From NCBI GenBank assembly GCA_012841735.1, contig DUUE01000319.1:1-5329 (forward strand): 5,329 nucleotides of DNA, written 5' to 3'. The stretch is from Bacillota bacterium. Its GTDB lineage: Bacteria > Bacillota > Dethiobacteria > Dethiobacterales > Dethiobacteraceae. This document shows, in pieces, positions 1-5,329 of the stretch. A program made the translations under genes and the position numbers. Every line of letters starts with the position of its first letter. The first letter of the stretch is position 1. The notes below the pieces were generated by a model. The model saw nothing but the letters and a program-made list of their open reading frames with translations. It was not told the origin of the DNA and made no database searches.

Positions 1-97
1 CGGTGTGGACTACCCGCTGCTGCTGAACGGTAACAGCCACGGGCTCGCCCTGACCTGGGCGCTCCAGGCTACCGATACCATTCTGGCAGAAAACTGA
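1..97 (+). CDS. C-terminal end of an unidentified gene (possible FAD-type oxidoreductase), 5' end outside window
   Basis: An open frame beginning at position 2 reads 31 codons and ends at TGA 95-97; the start lies left of the window. The visible tail contains NGNSHGLALTWA followed by a short helix-like stretch ending in ILAEN. A Gly- and His-containing segment leading into a final amphipathic helix resembles the last FAD-contacting helix of flavoprotein dehydrogenases, but 31 residues are too few to assign a family and no other motif is visible. The stop codon overlaps the Shine-Dalgarno site of the following dehydrogenase gene, with 16 nt between stop and next start, so the two are very probably co-transcribed. 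That this is a coding end is fairly likely from frame and spacing; the function is a guess. Confidence 0.5.
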   Translation, partial: GVDYPLLLNGNSHGLALTWALQATDTILAEN

Positions 98-105
98 AGG
101 AAGGG
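97..105 (+). promoter_or_regulatory. Ribosome binding site that decides the dehydrogenase start
   Basis: The purine run AAGGAAGGG lies 8 nt before ATG 114, a normal spacing. It overlaps the in-frame GTG at 105-107, which would have no site of its own. This favours ATG 114 as the start. The site also overlaps the stop codon of the upstream gene, which points to coupled translation. Confidence 0.7.
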
Positions 106-113
106 TGATATGG

Positions 114-899
114 ATGAGTAAAGAAATCACCGCTTTTTCCCTTGACGTATTTTCCCTCATGGGAAAGGTGGCCATTATTACGGGGGCCAACCAGGGGCTT
201 GGTATGGGGTATGCCTATGCCCTGGCCGCCGCCGGTGCCGACCTGTTTATCCCCCACCTGACGGATGATGTGTCCGCAGTTAAGAAACTGGTGGAAGGGC
301 TGGGCAGGAAGATAGCTTTCCTGCAGGGCGACCTGGCGGACAAAAAACACATCCGGGAGATTGTGGACAAATGCCTGGCAGAATACGGGCGCATTGACAT
401 CCTGGTGAACAATGCGGGCATGAACAAGTTTTGCGATTTCCTTGATTTTCCCGATGATGCTTATGAAAAAATTATTGCCGTCAATCTGAACGCCGTCTAT
501 TTATTAAGCCACAAAGTGGCACAAGTGATGGTCAAACAGCGTTCCGGCAAGATTATCAATATCGGTTCCGCCCTTTCCTTCACCGCCGACAAAAAATGTC
601 CTCCCTACGTGATTTCCAAGCACGGTGTCATCGGTATTACACGCACTTTTGCCAACGAACTGGGACAGTATAACATCCAGACCAACGCCATTGCCCCCGG
701 TTTCCTGCAGACCGATGTCAATAAAGACATCAGCTCCGACAAAGCCTTTTATGACAAAATTACCGGCAGGATCCCCCTGGGGCGCTGGGGCAGTGTGTAT
801 GACCTGATGGGGGCCGTGGTCTTTCTGGCCAGCAGTGCCTCCGACTATATTAACGGCTGGACCCTCGGCATTGACGGAGGCTTTTCCACCACGCTTTAG
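114..899 (+). CDS. SDR family oxidoreductase, KduD / gluconate 5-dehydrogenase-like
   Basis: A 261-residue classical short-chain dehydrogenase/reductase, a cytosolic NAD(P)-dependent enzyme that interconverts an alcohol and a ketone. The Rossmann dinucleotide motif TGANQGLG is at residues 23-30, the adenine-pocket Asp of GDL at 73 and the NNAG motif at 99-102. The catalytic tetrad is Asn124, Ser152, Tyr165 and Lys169, with the usual Ser-to-Tyr spacing of 13. The C-terminal half, with NAIAPGF, RIPLGRWG, VFLASSASDYINGWT and a final DGGF, closely resembles remembered KduD (2-deoxy-D-gluconate 3-dehydrogenase) and gluconate 5-dehydrogenase sequences. The end of strand beta-2 (residues 43-51, DLFIPHLTD) lacks a clear Asp or Arg selector, so cofactor preference is not obvious. 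ATG 114 is preferred over GTG 105 because of the ribosome binding site. The SDR assignment is firm; a sugar-acid substrate is inferred and could be wrong. Confidence 0.93.
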   Translation: MSKEITAFSLDVFSLMGKVAIITGANQGLGMGYAYALAAAGADLFIPHLTDDVSAVKKLVEGLGRKIAFLQGDLADKKHIREIVDKCLAEYGRIDILVNNAGMNKFCDFLDFPDDAYEKIIAVNLNAVYLLSHKVAQVMVKQRSGKIINIGSALSFTADKKCPPYVISKHGVIGITRTFANELGQYNIQTNAIAPGFLQTDVNKDISSDKAFYDKITGRIPLGRWGSVYDLMGAVVFLASSASDYINGWTLGIDGGFSTTL

Positions 900-941
900 C
901 GCACTGCGTCACAAAGAAAGTAAAAAGAACGGCAGGACAAT

Positions 942-948
942 GGAGGGG
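942..948 (+). promoter_or_regulatory. Strong ribosome binding site of the substrate-binding protein gene
   Basis: GGAGGGG lies 5 nt before ATG 954 and is the strongest Shine-Dalgarno match in the + strand gene cluster. This fits the need for the binding protein to be made in excess over the permease, which has a very weak site. The 54-nt gap it sits in (900-953) is A-rich in the middle, and I see no convincing promoter or hairpin there. Confidence 0.7.
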
Positions 949-953
949 TCTGC

Positions 954-1742
954 ATGAAAAAAATCCTGGCAGTAATTCTGGTGTTGCTTTGCCTTGCACT
1001 GACCGGCTGCTCAGGCAAAGGCGGGGACAAGCTGGTGGTGGGGATGGAGCTTGCTTACCCGCCGTTTGAAACTAAAGATGACCGGGGCAACCCAAGCGGC
1101 GTCAGCGTGGACCTGGCTTATGCGCTGGGCGACTACCTGGGCAAAGAAGTGGTTATCGAAAACATCAACTGGGACGGACTGATCCCATCGCTGCAGACAG
1201 GGAAAGTTGACGTGGTTATTTCCTCCATGACGGTAAAACCGGACCGCCTGGAAAAAGTGGATTTTTCCGACCCGTATGCCCATGCCTACCTGGCGCTGCT
1301 GGTAAACAAAGAAGCGCCCGTGGAAAAGGTGGACGATCTGAACCGGCCCGGAATGGTTCTGGCCGTCAAGAAAGGGACCACGGGACACAGTTATGCCGAG
1401 GAAAACCTGACACAGGCCACCATAAATGCGCTTGCTTCGGAAAATGCCTGTGTCACGGAAGTTATCCAGGGTAAAGCACATGCCTTTATCTATGACCAAC
1501 TGACCATTTACAGGCAGTGGCAGGCAAATCAGGAAACGACAAAAGCTATTCTCATACCTTTTCAGGACAGCGAAAAATGGGCGATGGCAGTGCAAAAAGG
1601 CAATACGGAACTGCTGGAACAGATTAATGCTTTTCTTGCCAAGTACCGGGCGGAAGGCGGCTTTGACAAACTGACGGAAAAATACCTGGCGGAAGAAAAA
1701 GCCACTTTTGATACGCTTGGTTTCCCCTGGTTTTTTGAGTAA
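954..1742 (+). CDS. Amino acid ABC transporter substrate-binding lipoprotein (SBP_bac_3 family)
   Basis: A 262-residue periplasmic-type binding protein that captures a small solute outside the membrane and delivers it to the permease encoded next. Residues 1-18 form a lipoprotein signal (MKK, a hydrophobic core, then the lipobox LTGC) with Cys19 as the lipid-anchored residue, as expected in a Gram-positive-type cell envelope. The mature part has the family-3 pattern: GMELAYPPFE at 30-39, G.SVDLA at 49-55, W.GLIPSLQTGKVDVVIS at 73-90 and the MT....R..KVDFSDPY block at 92-108. By family knowledge Arg98 would grip a ligand carboxylate, and Asp181 in FIYDQ would contact an amino group, which supports an amino-acid-like ligand. 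KKGTTG at 139-144 is the usual second-lobe loop. The length is typical. The exact ligand (for example a polar amino acid, cystine or an opine) cannot be read from the sequence. Confidence 0.93.
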   Translation: MKKILAVILVLLCLALTGCSGKGGDKLVVGMELAYPPFETKDDRGNPSGVSVDLAYALGDYLGKEVVIENINWDGLIPSLQTGKVDVVISSMTVKPDRLEKVDFSDPYAHAYLALLVNKEAPVEKVDDLNRPGMVLAVKKGTTGHSYAEENLTQATINALASENACVTEVIQGKAHAFIYDQLTIYRQWQANQETTKAILIPFQDSEKWAMAVQKGNTELLEQINAFLAKYRAEGGFDKLTEKYLAEEKATFDTLGFPWFFE

Positions 1743-1748
1743 CGGCCC

Positions 1749-2513
1749 ATGAGGAAGAAACGTTGGTTTTCCGCCTCCCAGCTTGTCCAGATTATTGCTG
1801 CCGGCATTATTTTGCTGGGTTTTATGCTGCTGTCTCTTTACCGGATCGGCTACGAGATGAATTTTGCCTCGTTGTGGCAGTTCCGGCACCGCCTATGGCA
1901 GGGCTTTGTCATGACGCTTGTGATTGCCGTGGCCAGCCTTTGCCTGAGCGTCCTGATCGGTGCGGTCGCCGCCCTTGCCCAGAAAGCAAAAATTGCGGTC
2001 GTCTCTTACCTGGCCAAAATTTATATTCAGATTATCAGGGGCACGCCGCTCCTGGTGCAGATTTATTTCTTTTTTTACATTATTGCCACGTCCTGGGGAA
2101 TAGACAACCGCTACCTGGCAGGGATTCTGATCCTTTCCCTCTTTGAGGGTGCCTATATTGCAGAAATTATCCGCGGCGGCCTGGAAAGCATCGACAGCCA
2201 GCAGTATGAAATTGCCAGAGCCATTGGCCTGACTTCCGCCCAGACCATCCGTCTTGTCACTTTTCCCCTCCTGATGGCGCGCATCCTGCCTGCCCTGGCC
2301 GGCCAGTTTGCTTCCATTATCAAGGATTCCTCACTGCTTTCCGTCATTGCCGTGATTGAAATTACCCAGACTACACAGGAAATATCCGCCCAGAACTTTA
2401 TGTTCTTTGAGAATTATTTCTTTCTGGGCTTGCAGTATTTTGTCCTGACTTTCACAGTTTCCCTGATTACCCGCCGGCTGGAGAGGAAGTATAAACATGC
2501 AGATAACGCTTAA
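1749..2513 (+). CDS. Amino acid ABC transporter permease (HisM/GlnP family)
   Basis: A 254-residue integral membrane subunit that forms the channel of the importer, probably as a homodimer because no second permease gene is present here. A basic N-terminus (MRKKR) precedes a first membrane segment at about 13-31. Further hydrophobic segments lie near 51-77, 101-115, 122-141, 177-201 and 222-240. The segment IQIIRGTPLLVQIYFFFY at 93-110 is the hallmark of polar amino acid permeases. The EAA loop that docks on the ATPase is at about 152-173 (YEIARAIGL followed by IRLVTFPL), with Gly160 and Pro173 conserved. The start is 6 nt after the binding-protein stop, and the only upstream match to a ribosome site is a poor GAG at 1737-1739, so translation is probably coupled to the upstream gene. 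The 3' end overlaps the ATPase gene by 17 nt. The family call is secure; the substrate is not. Confidence 0.93.
   Translation: MRKKRWFSASQLVQIIAAGIILLGFMLLSLYRIGYEMNFASLWQFRHRLWQGFVMTLVIAVASLCLSVLIGAVAALAQKAKIAVVSYLAKIYIQIIRGTPLLVQIYFFFYIIATSWGIDNRYLAGILILSLFEGAYIAEIIRGGLESIDSQQYEIARAIGLTSAQTIRLVTFPLLMARILPALAGQFASIIKDSSLLSVIAVIEITQTTQEISAQNFMFFENYFFLGLQYFVLTFTVSLITRRLERKYKHADNA
2481..2489 (+). promoter_or_regulatory. Ribosome binding site of the ATPase gene, inside the permease gene
   Basis: GAGAGGAAG lies 7 nt before ATG 2497 and within the last codons of the permease gene. It supports ATG 2497 as the true ATPase start despite the 17-nt overlap with the permease. Confidence 0.65.
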
Positions 2514-3231
2514 GCAGATCAGTAAGAGTTTCGGCGAGCGCATGGTTCTCACGGATGTATCTCTGGCCGAGGAGATTACTTCCCTGGCCGTAATCGGTCC
2601 GTCCGGTGCCGGCAAATCCACGCTGCTCCGCATTATCGGCGGGCTGCTGGTTCCCAGTGCGGGAGAACTGCTGATAGACGGGAAAAAAATCAATTTTACG
2701 GAAAAGGAATTGCTTGCCTACCGGCGGACCATCGGTTTTGTCTTTCAGTCCAAGGGCCTGTTCGAGCACCTGACCGCCCTGGAGAATGTCACTCTGCCTT
2801 TAATCCATGCCTTTGGCATGAATGAGACGGATGCATCCCGGGTAGCCACCCGTCTTTTTGCCCGTTTCGGCCTGGAGGCGGAAGGACATAAATACCCGCC
2901 CCAGCTTTCCGGCGGGCAGCAGCAGCGGATTCAGATCTGCCGGGCGGTGGCGGGCAGCCCCAGGCTGCTGCTTTTGGACGAACCCACTTCCGCCCTGGAC
3001 CCTGAACTGACCGCCGAAGTGCTGGACATGCTGGGCGAATTGCAAAAAACAGGGCTGAACACCATTATTGTCACTCATGAAATGGGCTTTGCCAAGAGGG
3101 CCTGCGAAAAAGTTATTTTTGTTGCCGACGGCAGGATCGTGGAAAGCGGGAAAAGCAGCGAACTTTTTGCCGCCCCCCGGACAGAGCAGTTGCAGGCTTT
3201 TTTGGACAAAGTTCTGGAGTGGCATGTTTAG
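2497..3231 (+). CDS. Amino acid ABC transporter ATP-binding protein (GlnQ/HisP family)
   Basis: A 244-residue cytoplasmic ATPase that energises the importer. All nucleotide-binding motifs are intact: Walker A GPSGAGKST at 34-42, Q-loop Gln84 in FVFQSKGLFEHLT, signature LSGGQQQR at 137-144, Walker B LLLLDEP at 157-163 with catalytic Glu162, D-loop SALD at 165-168 and switch His194 in VTHEMGFA. The phrase ALENVTLPL and the THEMGFA block are typical of polar amino acid ATPases. The strand before Walker A (DVSLAEEITSLAVIGPSG) lacks the usual KKGE turn and looks about one residue shorter than in the common family pattern, which is unlikely to affect function. It begins inside the permease gene and is the last gene before the terminator, completing a binding protein-permease-ATPase set. 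Confidence in the family is high; the transported solute is inferred from the whole cassette. Confidence 0.95.
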   Translation: MQITLKQISKSFGERMVLTDVSLAEEITSLAVIGPSGAGKSTLLRIIGGLLVPSAGELLIDGKKINFTEKELLAYRRTIGFVFQSKGLFEHLTALENVTLPLIHAFGMNETDASRVATRLFARFGLEAEGHKYPPQLSGGQQQRIQICRAVAGSPRLLLLDEPTSALDPELTAEVLDMLGELQKTGLNTIIVTHEMGFAKRACEKVIFVADGRIVESGKSSELFAAPRTEQLQAFLDKVLEWHV

Positions 3232-3249
3232 GCACATTAGCCCCGACGC

Positions 3250-3288
3250 AAAACAGGTGACGAGCTGTGGCTTGCCACCTGTTTTTTT
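3250..3288 (+). terminator. Rho-independent terminator after the ABC transporter genes, possibly bidirectional
   Basis: The arm AAAACAGGTG at 3250-3259 pairs perfectly with CACCTGTTTT at 3276-3285. After one A-C mismatch an inner 5-bp stem (3261-3265 with 3270-3274, one G-T pair) closes a TGTG loop. The right arm merges into seven T residues at 3282-3288. It sits 18 nt after the ATPase stop. On the - strand the same hairpin is followed by four T residues, so it may also end the convergent transglutaminase transcript, about 40 nt after that gene's stop. It is the only structure seen in the 98-nt intergenic gap. Confidence 0.9.
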
Positions 3289-3329
3289 GCTGTGCGGAAA
3301 ATGATATGCTTTGCAGGCAAGGGCTGCGG

Positions 3330-5329
3330 TTACGGCCAGAACTGCCGGAAGTAACTGTCGGACAGGTATCTCCGGCGCAGGTAGATGTTGATAAAGGCGG
3401 CCAGCCTGCCCGCCTGGACCGTATAACGCTTAAACATGACGGTGAAGAATGCTTTGCTCTCTTCCGGCAGCCACTCAGGAATCTTGTCCTCCCCGGTGTA
3501 GAGGGCAAGGTTGATGCCTTCGGTTATTTGGCGAAAATCCAGTTTCCAGTCGTAAATCTGGCGGTGAATCCGGCGGCTGTATTCCCGCGGTGTTTCCCCG
3601 GGGATTTTGCCCAGACCAAGGCCTTCCAGCATGGCCAGTGCCAGGTTGTAATAGACAACGGCCTGCCTGCGGGGTGGAAGCGTTTGTACCCGCTGCAGGT
3701 TTTTCACAAGCAGCAGCCGGCGTTTCACAAGCAGTGCCGCCAGCGCCAGGACAAGCAGTACACAGGCGGCGGCCAGGATCAGTCCCGCTGCGCGCAGCAC
3801 AGCCGGGAGTTGCTCCCTGTCCTGCGGCCTGTCAGCTTCGGGCGGCTCCTCCGGCAGTGGCGGTTCTTCCCTGTCGGGCGGGGACGGGTCAAGCGGCTCC
3901 AGTGCGGGCAGCGTATCGTTGGTGGGGAAGCCGGGGGTTGCTTCAAAAGGCAGCCAGCCGATGCCGGGCAGATATGCTTCGACCCAGGCATGGGCATGGA
4001 TGCCGCGAACACGGTAGATATTATCGTCGTCGGGGGAGGAGGGCAGTGCAAACCCCTGGACATAACGGGTGGGGATGCCCAAAGTTCTTGCCATGACGGC
4101 CAGGGCGGAAGCAAAGGAAGTGCAGTAACCCCGCTTTTCCGTAAAGAGGAAAAAATCCACAAAATCTGTCTCGTCCGGCAGGGGTGAAGCCGTCTCACTG
4201 TAAGTGAAATTAGTGCGCAGGTAATGCTCCAGCGCTTTCATTTTGGCATAGACACCCGTTTTGCCTGCAGTAACGGCCGCCGCCAGTTCGGCCACACGGG
4301 ACGGAAGCCTTCCCGGCAGGGCGGTCCAGGCGGCAAGCCCGTCAGAAGACTCGTCGCTTTCCAGGGCGGAAAAATCGCCGCGGTATCCCGGAATCGCTCC
4401 GAAAACAGTATAGGTGTTTTTTAGGGGGACTGCTTCTGCAGTAAAAACTCCCCCGCCGGCAGTAACAAAAAGCGGGGCTTTTATATTCCGGATTTCGGCA
4501 GCGGTAAACGGGGTAAAAACAGTGCTGGTGAGCAGACGGGTATGGGTGATGGTTACCTTCACAGGACGAAGATAAGTTTGCAAAACCCCTTCTGCCGCAG
4601 CAGGCTCCCAGGGTGCTTCGCCCCCTGTGCCCAGCCAGCTCATACCGGTATAATCCCGCCTGACCGTTCCCCGTAAATACAGGGGGCGGGTTGCTTTTAC
4701 CTCCAAAAGGACAATATCATCCTGTACCAGCGGCCCGCCCAGCCGCTCAGCCTGGCCGAAGCCGGCCACATGCAGGCCGTATTCGCCTCCAGTACCCCGC
4801 ACATTGCGCGCCTGGCCGCCGCGCAGGCTTGCCACAAAGGGGAATGTGTTGTCAACCCACATTTGAAATGACGGCAGGGGGACGGGGGGGATACTTTTGG
4901 GCAGCAGCAGGGCAAAAAGCAGCATGAGGAAAAGAGTGGTTCCCGTGTATTTCAGCCAGCCGCTCCGCAGTTCATTTTTTTCCCGATCAAGCAGCTCCTC
5001 CCAGATGCGGCTGCCCTGCCGGTAGCTTAAAAGCAGGAACCAGCCCAGTGCATAAGCCACAGCCGTACTGTAGGCCGAATCGATATATGTATACCAGAGG
5101 GGCGGGAACACAGCCAGGCCCACCAGGAAAAGGAGCAGCAGGTTTCTCCGTACTTTAAACACCAGGAGCAAACATAAAAGAGTAATGGCCGCCACTATGG
5201 CAATAAAACGGACATGTACATTGCCCGGCAGGAAAGTGAGCAAAAACTGCAGGATGCGTGCCGCCAGGAGCGGGTTGACCAGGTAGGCAACAAAGCCGGC
5301 AAGTACAAGAAGCAGGCAGGAGGCCGGTA
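3330..5329 (-). CDS. Transglutaminase-like membrane protein (TgpA/YebA type), N-terminus outside window
   Basis: A large membrane protein read leftward to a TAA at 3330-3332; 665 residues are visible and the frame is still open at the right edge. Residues here are numbered from the TTG at 5243-5241. Membrane segments lie before that codon (about 5277-5327) and at 13-29, 34-51, 58-74 and 99-114. A long extracytoplasmic region follows, ending in a transglutaminase core: Cys374 in GYCTSFASALAVMARTLGIP, His418 in HAHAWVEAYLPG and Glu434 in GWLPFEATPGF. This is the papain-like triad order, with Glu in the place often held by Asp. A Pro/Glu-rich linker spans 443-480, then a membrane segment at 485-506 and a cytoplasmic tail with VVYYNLALAMLEGLGL and PGETPREY (529-555), resembling DUF4129. 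Relatives often sit beside MoxR ATPase and DUF58 genes, which would lie to the right; that is inference. The cellular substrate is unknown; amide cross-linking or proteolysis at the cell surface are the family possibilities. Confidence 0.9.
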   Translation of the reverse strand, partial: PASCLLLVLAGFVAYLVNPLLAARILQFLLTFLPGNVHVRFIAIVAAITLLCLLLVFKVRRNLLLLFLVGLAVFPPLWYTYIDSAYSTAVAYALGWFLLLSYRQGSRIWEELLDREKNELRSGWLKYTGTTLFLMLLFALLLPKSIPPVPLPSFQMWVDNTFPFVASLRGGQARNVRGTGGEYGLHVAGFGQAERLGGPLVQDDIVLLEVKATRPLYLRGTVRRDYTGMSWLGTGGEAPWEPAAAEGVLQTYLRPVKVTITHTRLLTSTVFTPFTAAEIRNIKAPLFVTAGGGVFTAEAVPLKNTYTVFGAIPGYRGDFSALESDESSDGLAAWTALPGRLPSRVAELAAAVTAGKTGVYAKMKALEHYLRTNFTYSETASPLPDETDFVDFFLFTEKRGYCTSFASALAVMARTLGIPTRYVQGFALPSSPDDDNIYRVRGIHAHAWVEAYLPGIGWLPFEATPGFPTNDTLPALEPLDPSPPDREEPPLPEEPPEADRPQDREQLPAVLRAAGLILAAACVLLVLALAALLVKRRLLLVKNLQRVQTLPPRRQAVVYYNLALAMLEGLGLGKIPGETPREYSRRIHRQIYDWKLDFRQITEGINLALYTGEDKIPEWLPEESKAFFTVMFKRYTVQAGRLAAFINIYLRRRYLSDSYFRQFWP
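3702..3734 (-). repeat. Short in-gene direct repeat with 21-nt period
   Basis: TTTCACAAGCAG occurs at 3702-3713 and again at 3723-3734 (+ strand reading), exactly 21 nt apart. On the coding strand both copies encode Leu-Leu-Val-Lys, giving LLVKRRL followed by LLVKNL at residues 504-516 of the transglutaminase-like protein, at the cytoplasmic edge of its last membrane segment. It looks like a seven-codon tandem duplication that has partly diverged. Confidence 0.6.

Noticed and set aside
105..113. GTG 105 as the start of the dehydrogenase gene
   Set aside because: The ribosome site overlaps this codon, leaving no proper spacing, whereas ATG 114 is correctly spaced and gives a normal family length.
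871..899. Possible promoter (TTGACG box with a -10 at 894-899) before the binding-protein gene
   Set aside because: The -35-like hexamer is within the Asp-Gly-Gly codons of the dehydrogenase and the -10 position reads CTTTAG, which matches the consensus poorly. I do not list it as a promoter.
1011..1889. Long leftward open frame of 292 codons opposite the binding-protein gene
   Set aside because: It lies antisense to a gene with clear family motifs, spans the start of a second real gene, and its product is rich in His, Gln, Phe and Arg without any recognisable domain. It is a by-product of codon bias.
3840..3900. GC-rich low-complexity stretch that might be a repeat array
   Set aside because: It is explained by Pro and Glu codons of the linker in the transglutaminase-like protein and shows no regular unit.
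3267..4187. Rightward open frame of 306 codons opposite the transglutaminase gene
   Set aside because: It starts inside the terminator hairpin, has no good ribosome site and encodes a Gln/Arg/Gly/Cys-rich sequence with no domain, while the opposite strand encodes an intact transglutaminase core.
3590..4198. Other overlapping frames in the Pro/Glu linker and transglutaminase core region
   Set aside because: All are antisense or out of frame with a confidently recognised protein and have skewed Pro/Ala/Arg composition.

Overview
This window looks like ordinary bacterial chromosome, most plausibly from a Firmicute (Clostridia or Negativicutes type). Three things suggest this: strong purine-rich Shine-Dalgarno sites, a lipoprotein-type amino-acid binding protein with a short Lys-rich signal peptide, and a TgpA/YebA-like membrane transglutaminase of the kind common in that phylum. 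By eye the GC content is near or slightly above 50%. Nothing in the sequence fixes the genus.

Left part (1-3231, + strand): five genes run in the same direction with short gaps or overlaps and read as one transcription unit. They are the last 31 codons of an unidentified gene (tentatively an FAD-type oxidoreductase), a KduD-like short-chain dehydrogenase/reductase, and a complete polar-amino-acid-type ABC importer. The importer consists of a lipoprotein substrate-binding protein, one HisM-family permease and a GlnQ-family ATPase. The gaps are 16 nt, 54 nt and 6 nt, followed by a 17-nt overlap, which implies translational coupling within the transporter. A clear intrinsic terminator follows at about 3250-3288.

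Right part (3330-5329, - strand): one large convergent gene encodes a multi-pass membrane protein with an extracytoplasmic transglutaminase-like domain (Cys-His-Glu), a Pro/Glu-rich linker, a further membrane segment and a DUF4129-like cytoplasmic tail. Its reading frame runs off the right edge of the window, so the true N-terminus is not visible.

How the genes may work together: the importer captures a small solute, probably an amino acid or an amino-acid-like compound, and passes it inward with ATP hydrolysis. The co-directional dehydrogenase genes could act on that solute or on a related sugar acid, but this rests on gene order only. The transglutaminase gene is a separate unit across the terminator. 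I found no RNA genes, CRISPR arrays, mobile elements or clearly novel system. The findings below are modest.
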